Source: Eurosta solidaginis (Eukaryota; Arthropoda; Insecta; Diptera; Tephritidae). From it: 64,000 bases of DNA. A program made the translations under genes and the position numbers. The stretch covers positions 260,478,897-260,542,896 of the forward strand of contig NC_090319.1 of the NCBI RefSeq assembly GCF_040869045.1, in the 5' to 3' direction. A model generated the notes under the pieces. It did no database searches and had not been told where the DNA came from. It saw only the letters and a list, made by a program, of their open reading frames with translations. Positions 33,138 through 43,768 of the stretch are shown piece by piece. Numbering within the stretch: position 1 is the first letter of the stretch; each line of letters starts with the position of its first letter.

Positions 33138-36100
33138 TCACAACCCCTCATCCAAGCCGACATCTCTGATGAACCCTAGCAGTTCACCTGGCTTGAGGGA
33201 TTTGATGTGAGAATGCTCCGGCCATGGTGAGCCCATAAACTTAGCTCTACGTCTTGAGATTGCATCGCACTCCAAGAGGATATGGTCCGCCGTCTCCGCT
33301 GATCGATCACAAAATCGGCATGTGTTGTTTGATATTATACCCAGCCTTTGCATGTGACTGTTCAGTCTACAGTGTCCTGTAAGAATAGCTGTTAGAATTC
33401 TTAGGTTATTTTTCGAGAGGCCTATAAATGCCCTGTATCGAGTTGTGCAGTAACCCCCTAACAGTAGCTTAGATTGTCTCAGGCCTGGCATATTACGCCA
33501 GTGTTTTTCCCTGTTTTCCTTTTCTTCTGCTAATATATGCCCCCTAATTTCCTGCGGGCCTACTGGCAGGAACGGATCAGGACCAATAGGTCGTATCGTT
33601 GCTGCCTCTCTGGCCAGGCTGTCGTTTCCCTCGACTCCCCTGTGCCCAGGAACCCAGGCCAACAGTAGTTCATTGTGTGCTCCTAGTTGATTCAGCCTTT
33701 CCACGCACTCAAGGACTAGTGCTGATTTTATTTCAAATGCCGAGATGGCCTTGAGGGCGGCCTGGCTGTCACTGAGTATGGCAATTTTCTCTTTGGAGTA
33801 TTTTCGCTGAAGGTTCAGGTCCGCGCACTGGCTTATGGCGAATACCTCCGCTTGAAAAATGCTCGGGTATGCTCCCAGGGGTATTGATATCTTGGCTCTG
33901 GGTCCAACGACTCCAGATCCAATCCCCTCTGGGGTCTTCGAGCCATCGGTATACCATACTATACTGTTTAGCTGCTGAATGCTCTCAATTATGTTTTCTT
34001 CCCACGTATCCTTGTCGCCCAGTTCTACTTTATATCTTTTCTCATATACTATCTGCCTGAGGATATCATCCCTCTGGAGTTGAGAGATTGGGATCTTCTC
34101 TCTCAATTCCTCCATGTTCCGAGACGATATGACTTTACCTTTGCCCGAGCCCTCCTTGACGATATTAAGGAGGGCTCGCTTGGCTGACTGCTCTGTCGAT
34201 AAATGCAGTGGGGTTAGATCGAGGATAGCTTCCAGCGCTGTTGTGGGGCATGTACGCATAGCTCCCGTGATGCACACGCATGCCAGTCGCTGAAGTTTCG
34301 ACAGTGCTTGCCTCGTCGTCGCCCGAGTTTTTCTTGATGCCCAGGCTATTGAGTCATATGTTATCATAGGTTTTACTATCATGGTATACATCCATCTTAG
34401 CACGTGTGGGCTGCAGCCCCATGATTTGCCTGCTACACGTTTGCATACCATGATGGACCTCGTGGCCCTAGTCTTCATGGAGTCGAAGTGTTGTTTCCAT
34501 AAGAGCTTGGTGTCAAACATGATCCCCAAGTATTTCACTGCGGTTCCATATTCTAGTTCCACGCCATCTATTGTTATTGCTCTCAGGGCTGGTAGGACCC
34601 TTCTTCTGGTGAAGGGGATGATGGTTGTCTTAGATGGGTTGATGTTAAGACCCACATTGGCGCACCATTCCCTTGTAATGTTCAATGCTCTTTGTATTAT
34701 ATCACAGAGCGTACTCTCGAATTTACCCCTTGCAATTATGACGATGTCGTCAGCATATCCTTGGCATCTTATGCCACTGTCTGATAGCTTTTGCAGGAGT
34801 TCATCCACTACTAGGCTCCACAAAAGGGGTGACAGAACACCTCCCTGGGGGCACCCTCTCGTGGTAATAACCTTAACTGCGCTGCTGCCTACTTGAGCTT
34901 CAGCGATTCTTGTACGGAGTAGATTGTCAATCCATCTCTGGATAGGCAACTGAACTCCTCTTCTCTGCAGTGCTATGTTTACGCTTTCGTGAGATGTGTT
35001 GTCAAAGGCACCCTCGATATCAAGGAAAGCGCAAAGCACTGTTTCCCCTGTTTCGAACACCCTCTGTATTTCAGATGATAACTGGTACAGAGCTGTATCC
35101 GTGGATCTACCCGCTCTGTAGGCATGCTGGCTATAATGTAGGGGCCAGCTCTTGAGGGCGTTCGACCTGATTTCTTGGTCTATTATCTTTTCCATTGCCT
35201 TCAAGACAAAGGAGGTTAGACTTATTGGTCTGAAGGACTTCGCTTGTGAATAGTCCTTTTTACCTACTTTTGGTATGAATACTACTCTTGCTCTTCTCCA
35301 CATCGTGGGTATATATCCCAGTGCCAGGCTATCTCTCATGATCCTGGCGAGATGTGGGATGATCTGTGTCCCTTGCTGCATTAGCGCCGGGTAGATGCCA
35401 TCCACCCCCGGAGATTTGTATTTCTCAAAAGATTCCACTGCCCATCTGACTCTGGCCTCACAAAAGAGGGAGTTTGCTAGTTGCCAGTCTGATGGGGTTG
35501 GTCTAACTCTGGGGAACACAGGTTCCGGTACTTGCGGTGAGGCCTCAGGAAAATGCGCTTGCAGCAAGGCCTTTGCTCGCTCTTCCCCCGTTTCGGTATA
35601 GTTACCGTCTGGGAGTCTGGTTGCTAGGTTTGTCTGTCTCTGCTCTTTGGCTAGGGCCTTGTGTAGCCTTGCCGCTGCAGGCGTGCTGGAAATTCCCTCA
35701 CAGAAATTCCTAAAACTTTCCCTTTTTGCTTTTCTTATCTCCTTATTGTACTTAGTTAGATTCTGGGTGTATTCCTCCCAGTTGCCGGTTCTCCTTGCCT
35801 CGTTAAAGAGTTTCCTGACTTTCCTCCTTAGCAACGTCAGGTCATAAGACCACCAGGGGGTTGCCTTCTTACCTTTAATCAAGGAGACCCGGCAACTGGA
35901 GTTATAGGCATCTATCATTATTTGATTTGCCCTTTCCATCCTGCTCTCTAATTCGGTACAATTGGTACTTCTGCCTTTACTCTTAAGGCTATCTATGTTA
36001 GCTTCTATAATACTTTTGTAGCTGTCCCAGTCTGTTTTCCTGGGATTTCTTCTAGGGTTGGTTTGCCCCGACATAGCGCCCAGCTCAAACCTTATGATTC

Positions 36101-36758
36101 TATGGTCCGAAAGGGAGGGTTCTTCTGAGACCCTCCATCTCGAGATCATATTCTCAGTTAGGTTGTTGCCGAGCGTTATATCAAGGACTTCTGCCCTAGC
36201 TCTCGTAACAAACGTCGGTTCACTCCCGACGTTGTATATGCTTAAATCATTACTGGCTATATATTCTAGCAAACACTCACCCCTTTGGTTGGTATCACTG
36301 CTGCCCCATTCCGTATTGTGGGAGTTAGCATCACTTCCTATGATTAGAGGAAGTTTCGCTCTTCTGCAGTGAGCTACCAGCTTCTGTACGTTATCTGGGG
36401 GGACCATGTTGTCGTCCCCCGGGAAGTAGGCTGCGGCTAGCACAATGCTGGAGTCTTCACCATTGACTTCCGCATCTATTTGTACCGCCACCAGATCTCG
36501 ACTTAAAAACTCTGTAATGCAAAAATAGTTAATATCTGCTTTAAGCATTACACATGCTCTAGGTCTCTGCTGGGAGAGATCCCAAATTACTCTACTGTTA
36601 CTTACATTAAGGCCCCTCACCTGTCCCTTGTATGCCCAAGGTTCCTGTATGAGGGCTATGCCCAGATCATCCGAGGCAAACCTCCTCGCCAGTACAGCCG
36701 AAGCTGCAATGGCGTGGTGGAGGTTGATCTGGGCTATCTGTATGCTTAAGCCGGTCAT
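33138..36758 (-). CDS. LINE ORF2: endonuclease, reverse transcriptase, RNase H (intact)
   Basis: The 1206-residue frame has no stop or frameshift and retains every expected motif. Endonuclease, residues 1-230: IALIQEPW (Glu39), IIGSDANSHNTEWGS (Asp143) and SLSDHRII (His219). RT, about 440-750: KSPGVDGIYPAL, FRPISLTSFVLKAMEK, QHAYRAGRSTDTAL, CAFLDIEGAFD (Asp579), RGCPQGGVLSPLLW, GYADDIVII (668-671) and VKYLGIMFD. RNase H: WYTDGSKTPEG (Asp938), QAEVFAI (Glu971), ILSDSQAALKA (Asp997) and GHRGVEGNDSLAREA (Asp1045). Last, a C-C-H-C knuckle CRFCDRSAETADHILLEC (1147-1164). It would nick DNA, copy the element RNA and remove the RNA strand. The start ATG overlaps the ORF1 stop as ATGA, suggesting translation by reinitiation. 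It may still be enzymatically competent. Confidence 0.93.
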   Translation of the reverse strand: MTGLSIQIAQINLHHAIAASAVLARRFASDDLGIALIQEPWAYKGQVRGLNVSNSRVIWDLSQQRPRACVMLKADINYFCITEFLSRDLVAVQIDAEVNGEDSSIVLAAAYFPGDDNMVPPDNVQKLVAHCRRAKLPLIIGSDANSHNTEWGSSDTNQRGECLLEYIASNDLSIYNVGSEPTFVTRARAEVLDITLGNNLTENMISRWRVSEEPSLSDHRIIRFELGAMSGQTNPRRNPRKTDWDSYKSIIEANIDSLKSKGRSTNCTELESRMERANQIMIDAYNSSCRVSLIKGKKATPWWSYDLTLLRRKVRKLFNEARRTGNWEEYTQNLTKYNKEIRKAKRESFRNFCEGISSTPAAARLHKALAKEQRQTNLATRLPDGNYTETGEERAKALLQAHFPEASPQVPEPVFPRVRPTPSDWQLANSLFCEARVRWAVESFEKYKSPGVDGIYPALMQQGTQIIPHLARIMRDSLALGYIPTMWRRARVVFIPKVGKKDYSQAKSFRPISLTSFVLKAMEKIIDQEIRSNALKSWPLHYSQHAYRAGRSTDTALYQLSSEIQRVFETGETVLCAFLDIEGAFDNTSHESVNIALQRRGVQLPIQRWIDNLLRTRIAEAQVGSSAVKVITTRGCPQGGVLSPLLWSLVVDELLQKLSDSGIRCQGYADDIVIIARGKFESTLCDIIQRALNITREWCANVGLNINPSKTTIIPFTRRRVLPALRAITIDGVELEYGTAVKYLGIMFDTKLLWKQHFDSMKTRATRSIMVCKRVAGKSWGCSPHVLRWMYTMIVKPMITYDSIAWASRKTRATTRQALSKLQRLACVCITGAMRTCPTTALEAILDLTPLHLSTEQSAKRALLNIVKEGSGKGKVISSRNMEELREKIPISQLQRDDILRQIVYEKRYKVELGDKDTWEENIIESIQQLNSIVWYTDGSKTPEGIGSGVVGPRAKISIPLGAYPSIFQAEVFAISQCADLNLQRKYSKEKIAILSDSQAALKAISAFEIKSALVLECVERLNQLGAHNELLLAWVPGHRGVEGNDSLAREAATIRPIGPDPFLPVGPQEIRGHILAEEKENREKHWRNMPGLRQSKLLLGGYCTTRYRAFIGLSKNNLRILTAILTGHCRLNSHMQRLGIISNNTCRFCDRSAETADHILLECDAISRRRAKFMGSPWPEHSHIKSLKPGELLGFIRDVGLDEGL

Positions 36759-38728
36759 TTTGGCCCGGCCGGCCTCATCGGGTCGTCGTAATCCGACAGC
36801 CCGCTTTCGCTGCCCTCCCGCTTGTCCAGTGCCAGCTCTTGGAGGTCCAAGCCCTCAATGAGCTCCTGTGTGGTGGGTATTTGTTGTTCCGTTTGTTCCG
36901 CGGCCTCATCGCTATTACTCGCTGCGGTACGAGAGTTTGTAGTCACACGAGCCTTGATGGTGTCGGTGCTCGCATCTGACATGTCCTCGTCCGACATCTT
37001 GCCTATGTCGGCGTCCTCGACCGCCTTGTCTTCCTGCCGCTCACTATTCCCTGGTAGCTTCTGCCTCTAGGGTCTTACTTGGATCAAGCCGTACCTGTAG
37101 TGCAGCTTGAATCCATTCCTACGTGTGAGGTGGTAGGATTCTTCATCAATGCCCACGTCGAGACGTAGGCCCGTTTCTTCCGCGCTGCTATTTATAACGC
37201 GCCACCTCTGCGTCTTAAGGCCCTCGTTCTGGTTAGCGAGGAGCCGGATCGCAAATTCTCTGGGGCGGTCCGCACTCCTGGGGAGGAACATTGTCACGTT
37301 ATGCGTGGGCGGTATGTCATCCCCGCGCCTTGTGCATAATTGTGCCCCTGTCCACCCCTCGAGTGTTGGCACTACTTCCTCGATCCACTTTGCGGTTTTC
37401 TCGTCCTCGCAGTCAACGAGGAGGAGCCCTGCTCGGAAGTACACCCCGCAAAATACTAGAGCATGCCCACACCCCCTGAACACTCCATCCATAATTAGCT
37501 CCTGGTGATTTGTCAGGTCCTCCTGACTTAGGGCATCCGCCGGGTAGTTCCTGGGCAGCACAGCCACTCGGGTACCCCTGAGGGAATCCGAGTAGCTCTG
37601 CTGTATTGGTGCTACTTCAGAGGATCTCCCAGTCGCCCTGTTCAAATTCTCCCGGCGCATGGTTGCCGTGTTCTGCGGAGCATGGGCCCGTTGCCTCTTT
37701 GAGCTGGGAGTTTCCTCCGGTGTGATCTGCCCGATCCTACGCTTACCAGCGGGAGCGGGTGTATGCTGGCCAGCTGCCGCTGGCTGTTCTTTACTTCCGG
37801 CTCTGTTTCTCCGTTCGGCGGTCGCTGTACTGTTCTCGTGGGCTGGTTTATGCCTGTGCTCGTCTGCCCTGGCTCTTGCTTCCCTGGGCGACAGGCCCTC
37901 CTCAAGGTATCGGAGATACCATTTTGTACCAGACCCACTTAGTCCCAGGCGCCATTTATCTGTAAGCGATCCTGGTCTGCCCGGTGGTGGTAGTGCAGGT
38001 TGCCTGCCCCTGTTATGCCTTCTGTTGGGCCGCTTCCACTCTTCCCGGTTTCGCTCGGTGTCGCTCCCTTTCTGGGACCTGTCGCAGCTGCCTTGTCAGC
38101 TGCTTCCAGAATCCTGCCTCGACGGTGAGCGCCCATGTTTACTTGGCTCCCTAGAGGGCCTGCTATGGTTGTTTTTGCTACCTTCGCTCATTTGTATAGA
38201 GGTACCGTCGGAGCTACGCCTAGTTGGTGTACCTCTTTCCTCGGGGGGCCCGCGCTGCTCTATGGTGGTACTGGGCCCTCCATGGTTCGCGGGTTTGTTC
38301 CTGGACGCCTGCCCCTCCTGCTCCCCTTTTTTGATGTGCCCGCGCTGCTCACCAGTGGCCGAGATGCCTCTGGGGATCGCGGGTTTCGTCGCATTTTGCT
38401 TACTATGCTCTTCTGGCCCGCGTTGCTTTCCTTGGGTTTCTGTATTGCCCTTAGGGTTTGCGGGTTTAAGAGCCGGTTCTCTGCGCACTCCAGCGCTGGT
38501 GGAGGGAGATTCATCGTCCCTCATATGCTCTAAAAAGAGCATTGCCTCCTCTCTAGAGAGGCTGTCCAGGAATTTCCTGGAGTATCTGCGTGGCCTGCTA
38601 CTGCTTTGCCCGCTGCTCTTATTGGAGCCCGTTTTCTTTGTTGCGTTGCTGTTGTTGTTTGTTTTTTTGTTCTTTTTATTTGTTTGTTTATCCATTCTTG
38701 TCGTACGACAGCATGCTCGCCGTGGCAA
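36755..38728 (-). pseudogene. LINE ORF1 (Gag-like) with two in-frame stops
   Basis: One reading frame of about 657 codons spans this stretch, interrupted only by TGA at 38096-38098 and TAG at 37067-37069; there is no frameshift. The N-terminal third is basic and rich in Lys, Asn, Ser and Pro (low complexity). The middle (37067-37660) has a folded domain beginning about SLRGTRVAVLPRNYP with LLLVDCEDEKTAKWIEE and HNVTMFLPRS. It resembles the domain called DUF4780 in insect LINE proteins; this is from memory. The C-terminal part is acidic (MSDEDMSDAS...). No CCHC knuckles are visible. The protein should bind element RNA. The end overlaps the ORF2 start by ATGA at 36755-36758. Confidence 0.72.
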
Positions 38729-39299
38729 GCGTAGTTGTCAATTATTTAAGTGGGGAACTGGGTTGGTCCGCCGCGGCAGAGCCCCTTGACGGTTAAGGCC
38801 ATGGTTACTCCCCAAGGTGGCCCGGTGTTGGGGAGGCGCCGTTATAATACAGCCGGTGTTGTGAACCTCCTGGCTGCAAACCAGTCCAATGGGCACGGTG
38901 ACGCATGACACCCTGGATTAGGAGGTGACAGTTCCTGGTTACCGATAGCATTCGACCATATCTGTCAGGTGAGCGCGGTTGCGCCGCTCCCATCTGACCA
39001 ATTAGTATCAAATGCGATCGGCATAAGCCCCTGCACCGCTACAAGGTGACTGTCTTCGCAGATATTTGAATTTCAATTAAATCTAAAACCACAAAAATTG
39101 GTCAAATAATAATAAAGTTATAAAATAAATTATGCCTTAAACACGGTGTCATTACTTCAAGAATGTGTATATATTGAGTATACGTAAATGAGTTTGTTTC
39201 AAATTTTTTTATTATAAATTTTTTTGAAAATACGTTTTTAAAACATATACATATATCTTGTGAAACTTTAGCTGACACGTATATAATAGGATATTATTT

Positions 39300-40670
39300 C
39301 CTATGATCTAATTTAGATGATTTAGTATGTGATTCAAATTGTGTTTTGTAATCAGTTACATCTTGTAAAAAATATTGTTTTTCTTGTTCGTCATTTGTAA
39401 GTATTCTATTATATTCTTCCATAAGCTTTACTCCCCGTTCTGCTGTGTCGTTAACTACTTTTATATTTATAACAGTATGCTTAGCTTTTTTATAGGTTCC
39501 TGTATCCCCCAGTATAGTGGATCTACCTCCAGAAATTGAGATGATATCCCAATCCGACCAAAAAAATCAATTGTATTTCCTGTTACAAAATCGTGTAGTT
39601 CTTTTTCTATGAATTTATTGATTTCACTATGCCTTAAGTATAACCTCTTTAAATTTTCTGTTTCCTTGTCGCAGTTGTCTATGCTTTTGATTTTTTCCAC
39701 AATCTTTTTCTTCATTGTACAAGAGACGTCATCATCGAACATTGCCAATGCAATGCATTCTTCAGACAGGTACCATAGGTGATTACAAAACTTTTTTATT
39801 GTAATGTCAGATACTTTTTATTAACATTTCTGTATTTATAAATTTCTTTAATAAAAGATAAGTCTTGAAGAGGTGCTCTATGAGGATTGGTACAGTAAAA
39901 CCAAAACTTAACATAGAATTGTATAATAAACGCGCATATACTTAAGTATTTAAGCAATTGCTATCGAATTCTCTTCATACTCGGTTAGTTTACACTGTTC
40001 ACGAAATAAATAGATTTTTAAGCTATGCAATGCCTTAGACATCCATCGAGCATGATGAGTGGGCTTTGGTACACGAAACTTTATGCCATCACTTGCTCCT
40101 AGACGTTAATTCCAATAATTCCCTATAGTCATCTCTTCCTATTTTCTTTTTCAACTATTCCTTAGAGGGTTTTTAAAATAGTATTTTTGCTATTGCTTAG
40201 AATAATTTCAATTCGTTATTTTGTAGCAAATCTCTAAAACTATTTTTGTCGATGTTTTTGCAATTTTCTTGAAATCGCCGAAATAACTGAACGTTCTTAC
40301 TAGTTAGTATTTACTGGAAAATAACTCTCAGCAGAACTTCATAAATATGATGACGACAAGGTAGATACAAAAGTTTTCGCTCAAGTTTTTTTTCTAATAA
40401 CGTTGCAGCTTCTTTTATAACGCCTGGTTTAACCGATCTCGTATCAAAACAACAGGCCACAATATCATCCTTCAGATCCCATTCAAATAACAGTTCATAC
40501 AACGTGTCAGCTATTTCCGAGCCTGTTGCAGCATATAATTTTGGAGCTCTTATAACTGTTCGCCATTCCTGTAAGTAACAACGACTGGAAGTCGTTTCAC
40601 CTTTTCACGACCTGTTATTTCTGGAAGTGGTTTTCCATCCCAATGCAAAGTGCCGCAATTTATCTATTTA
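39300..40670 (-). pseudogene. Transposase remnant of the 32827-41377 DNA transposon
   Basis: Minus-strand pieces in order: CGTLHWDGKPLPEITGREK and RLPVVVTYRNGEQL (about 40550-40670). After a frameshift come ADTLYELLFEWDLKDDIV, CCFDTRSVKPGVIKEA and LLYLPCRHHIYEVLL (40311-40502). Then CNHLWYLSEECIALAMFDDD and VKVVNDTAERGVKLMEEYN-like sequence (39300-39790). The Asp in FDT and the CRHHIxE motif look like parts of an RNase-H-fold transposase. I recognise this set as a recurring transposon-encoded protein of arthropods but cannot name the superfamily. Frameshifts and gaps make it non-functional. Its position inside the matching inverted repeats ties it to that element. Confidence 0.65.
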
Positions 40671-41354
40671 AAAAAAACCTAATATTCAAAATTTGTGTAT
40701 TTAAGAACAGTATAGTTTATTAAGAAAACGTCAAAGAAATTTTTTTTAGTTGTTTGCAATTTTAAAATATATATTTTCATTTCTTTATACTTTTTTTAAA
40801 TTTCTTTCGATATGCTTGCTGCAAGAACAAGTTGCATTGCAGGCTTAAATTACGCATTTCGAAAATTTATAAAAAAATATATGTTTATACTTTTTTAAAT
40901 AAATAAACTTCAAGTTTGGCTTCAAGGGATATATGTATTTGTGTATAAAAAAGTTTGAGCGTTTTTACCCGAATACCACGATTCACTGATAAACACATTT
41001 GCACAGACTTAATTTACTTTTCATATTTGTTTGTCGAAAGCAATATATATTTTGCCCTGTGACTCTGTTACTGATCGACCGATTTTGAAGACTCTAGCCA
41101 TTTTAGAAAAGTAAGAAAATACAGATCTTATTACGGTATGGAAAAGAAGTAAATTTTCGTAGGGGTTGGAAATATCGAAGCCTGAAACACGAAATTGTCA
41201 AAATTTGTCATTATTCAGGATTTCAAGCCCTTTGCGCCACCTCTAAATCTTTTTTGATTGACCCAAAACTTTGTATATATTCCTTTTTGAGCTATTCGCA
41301 TATTTTTAGGGGGTGAGATCAAGAATCGAAGCACTTTTTTTCCTGCATACAACG
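40671..41354. other. Non-coding interior and sub-terminal region of the DNA transposon
   Basis: AT-rich; the last 180 bp pair in inverse orientation with 32850-33010. No other feature was recognised. Confidence 0.5.
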
Positions 41355-41379
41355 AAGGGCCACCCTAGTGTACACATTA

Positions 41380-41743
41380 AAGGGCCCATTACTGATACTT
41401 AGCATAGACTTGACTTGGCTTGAGAACTGTCACAGTTCTGTTAAATGAACATTGCATGTTACTGATTACTCAAAACTTAGCAACACTTAACTTGACTTAG
41501 AAGTCTGTTGAATTTTGATTTTCTATGTAAGTTCTAAGTGACGTTTACATTTTGAGGTGCCATTTGTTTGTTTCCATTTCATTTTGACATTTTGTCATAC
41601 AAATTGACATTTATTTAAATATAAATTTCAACGCTGAATATGATGCCAGATTGTATGCGCCAAGTGGAATATAATCGTGGCTAAGTTGCCAGGTTTACGC
41701 TAAGTCAAGTCAAGTCTATGCTAAGTATCAGTAATGGGGGCTT
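41380..41743. mobile_element. MITE, 364 bp
   Basis: The left end AAAGGGCCCATTACTGATAC and the right end, read inward, AAGCCCCCATTACTGATAC continue to pair through TTAGCATAGACTTGACTTG, about 38 bp in all. The interior is non-coding. Flanks allow a TA or TTA target duplication. It begins two bases from the end of the large DNA transposon. Confidence 0.75.
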
Positions 41744-41768
41744 TAGTTTAGTGCTGCAAACTCTCATA

Positions 41769-41918
41769 CCTCGTGTTACAATGGTACATGAACCAGATAT
41801 GGATAGAGATTTAACATGCAAATGCGACAACAATGTGATCCATATGGTTCACATTGTTGTTGCACTTGCACGTTTAAACTCTATCCGTATCTGGTTCATG
41901 TACCATTGGAACACGAGG
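41769..41918. repeat. Near-perfect 150-bp palindrome (fold-back element)
   Basis: The left arm begins CCTCGTGTTACAATGGTACA and the right arm ends as its complement with few mismatches (AACACGAGG at 41910-41918). Arms are about 70 nt with a loop of only a few bases near ATCCAT. ATA stands on both sides. It codes for nothing and would fold into a long hairpin. Confidence 0.85.
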
Positions 41919-41976
41919 ATAGTAGTGATCCGGATCGTTCCAATGAGATTTGATCGTGATCAAATATATATGCTAC

Positions 41977-42534
41977 TGTAACGAATTTAGTGCAATTCCG
42001 CTTATTTGCAACCTTCTGCTAACGTTCGAATCGCTAAACTGTTGAATAAATAACTCCAATATTCGATAATGCAAAATGGTCTTTATTAGACTACTTTCAA
42101 AATAACACTTCTATTGCTCGACAGATAGCGTGCTTAAATCAAACTGACTTGTCGTGCCTCAACTGTTGCCGCTTTTATATTGTCCGGTTTCCACGCCGAC
42201 ATTTTTCTAGGCGCTTCTATTTGCAGAATTTACTAGTTAGTTATCAGCTATAAATTTCTCAGCTATAACTACAGATGCACGATTTTATAGCTTCTCTCAT
42301 ACCCCATGCGCGTGTATATGTGAGTGATACTTGCACAATTATTGCATACTTTCGGGAGTATCTCAGATATATGCATGTGGTTGTGCGTTGCTTCTCCGCT
42401 GCGTGTACGTACATATGTTTTGACATAATGATTGATTCGTAGAAGTGACTGTGCTTTATTGTTGTTGTGCCTTCATTCACTTAGCATCAGACTAGTGATG
42501 TGAGTAACACTTAGTGTCACTAATATTCGGCACA
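41977..42534 (-). mobile_element. Solo LTR, gypsy-type, minus strand
   Basis: The 558-bp sequence runs on the plus strand from TGTAACGAATTTAG to ATTCGGCACA. It resembles the LTRs at 56428-57054 and 63588 (shared CGAATCGCTAAACTGTTG and AATAAATAACTCCAATAT). The 4-bp duplication CTAC flanks it exactly (41973-41976 and 42535-42538). No internal sequence remains. Confidence 0.87.
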
Positions 42535-42538
42535 CTAC

Positions 42539-42911
42539 GTTGTTTAACCATTATGTTCTTGCGGGGTGTCTTTTAGTAAGGAATTTGCAGGCCAAATGCG
42601 ATCCAGAAATGCGATTTGTATGAGGTAATGCGCCGCATTTGGAATATTTCACCCATATTGACGCATTTGGTTTAGTGTAAATGTGGCAGTACTTATTTGG
42701 AGATACCGCGAGGTTATATAAGGGGACCAAAAGCTGAGCCAATACAATTAACTATAACACATATCGTCGGCTTGAAGTGCCAACCTGCTAGGGACAACAA
42801 CAAAATTGTGCATGGCATAGGAAGTGAACTCATCATAGAGTTGATTTCCTGTTTTTGTGGCCAATATTTACTGTTACTGTTATGCCAGTTTGATGCATTA
42901 ATTCCTGCTCT
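42539..42911. other. Unassigned stretch
   Basis: No coding or repeat assignment could be made. Confidence 0.4.
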
Positions 42912-43768
42912 ATCAAACTCAGAGCTGGGTAGTAAGCATTACTTTAGGTATTCAACTACCGTCAATTCCCCATTACGTGCACTTAAGGAATGTAATCAAT
43001 TCATCTCCACAGCAAAGTAATTGATTACATTTCAATTCCTCAAAAAAATACCAAATGTAATTTCGTTTTTTTGTGATTCGAGTACAAAAAATTTTTTGTT
43101 TGTAATTGAAAACAAATACTTTGCTCAAATGTACTTTCTGCCCCTAGTACTTTCGAAAGGAATTGCAAATGTAATTGAAAATTTTCCAATAATATTACAA
43201 GGAATGCCAAAAGTAATTAATAATTTCCCATTCCTCAAAGGAATTACAAAAGTAATTGAAAAATTCTTAGTGTAAAAAATATGTTTGCGATTTAAAGCTG
43301 TGATTTTATGAGGTCATAGTAACTCTTTGGACAATAAGAAAATTTGTGTAAAACAATGACTATGACTGCCAATTCATTTCTCCTCGCCACATATGTATGA
43401 GGAAGCGTATGGAAGATTGTATCACCGTAGTTTAGACTTGCTGTTGAGCGGCCGGCCAATTGCTTTGTACGTGGCTAGCAACGTTTCTTCATCTTTTCCC
43501 CAAGTGCTACTGGCAAGCGACTTGAGGATTTTGTTACGGTTTTGTACTTTAGATACAACTTCGATGGCATACGCCTTGATGGTGAGAGTGTGAAAGAATG
43601 TTACACCTAAGATCTTTGGCTGACTGACAGTCGACAGTGCAACACCATCGACGTGAACGTCCAATATTCCACGTCGCAAAATAGAGTGGCGGTGGATTTG
43701 GTCGGCTAGGTTCAGATAATTTGCAATCCATCTTTTTATACGAAGGAGAAAGGGTGAACCTTCTACAT

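Larger units (their letters stand above)
33062..39058 (-). mobile_element. LOA/R1-like LINE, nearly complete (approximate 5' end)
   Basis: The 3' end is at the left, with a GATA-type microsatellite tail (33066-33085). ORF2 (33138-36758) carries endonuclease, RT, RNase H and a zinc knuckle. ORF1 (36755-38728) lies upstream, followed by about 300 bp of GC-richer 5' leader to roughly 39058. RNase H plus a microsatellite tail fits the LOA clade. The GC content is well above that of the flanks. No target duplication was identified with confidence. Confidence 0.85.
32827..41377. mobile_element. DNA transposon with 23-bp perfect terminal repeats, host to a LOA LINE
   Basis: The left end ATGTGTACACTAGGGTGGCC (to 32849) is repeated exactly in reverse at 41355-41377. 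Weaker pairing continues for about 180 bp, including TCACCCCCTA, ATATGCGAATAG, GAGGTGGCGCAAAG. Without the 6-kb LINE the element is about 2.5 kb, with a transposase remnant at 39300-40670. TGTACA at the edge is self-complementary, so it could be part of the repeat or a duplication. The superfamily is not assigned. Confidence 0.72.

Noticed and set aside
37659..38789. 376-residue plus-strand frame
   Set aside because: It is antisense to the LOA-like ORF1 in GC-richer sequence; Leu/Ser/Pro-rich with no domain, so a shadow.
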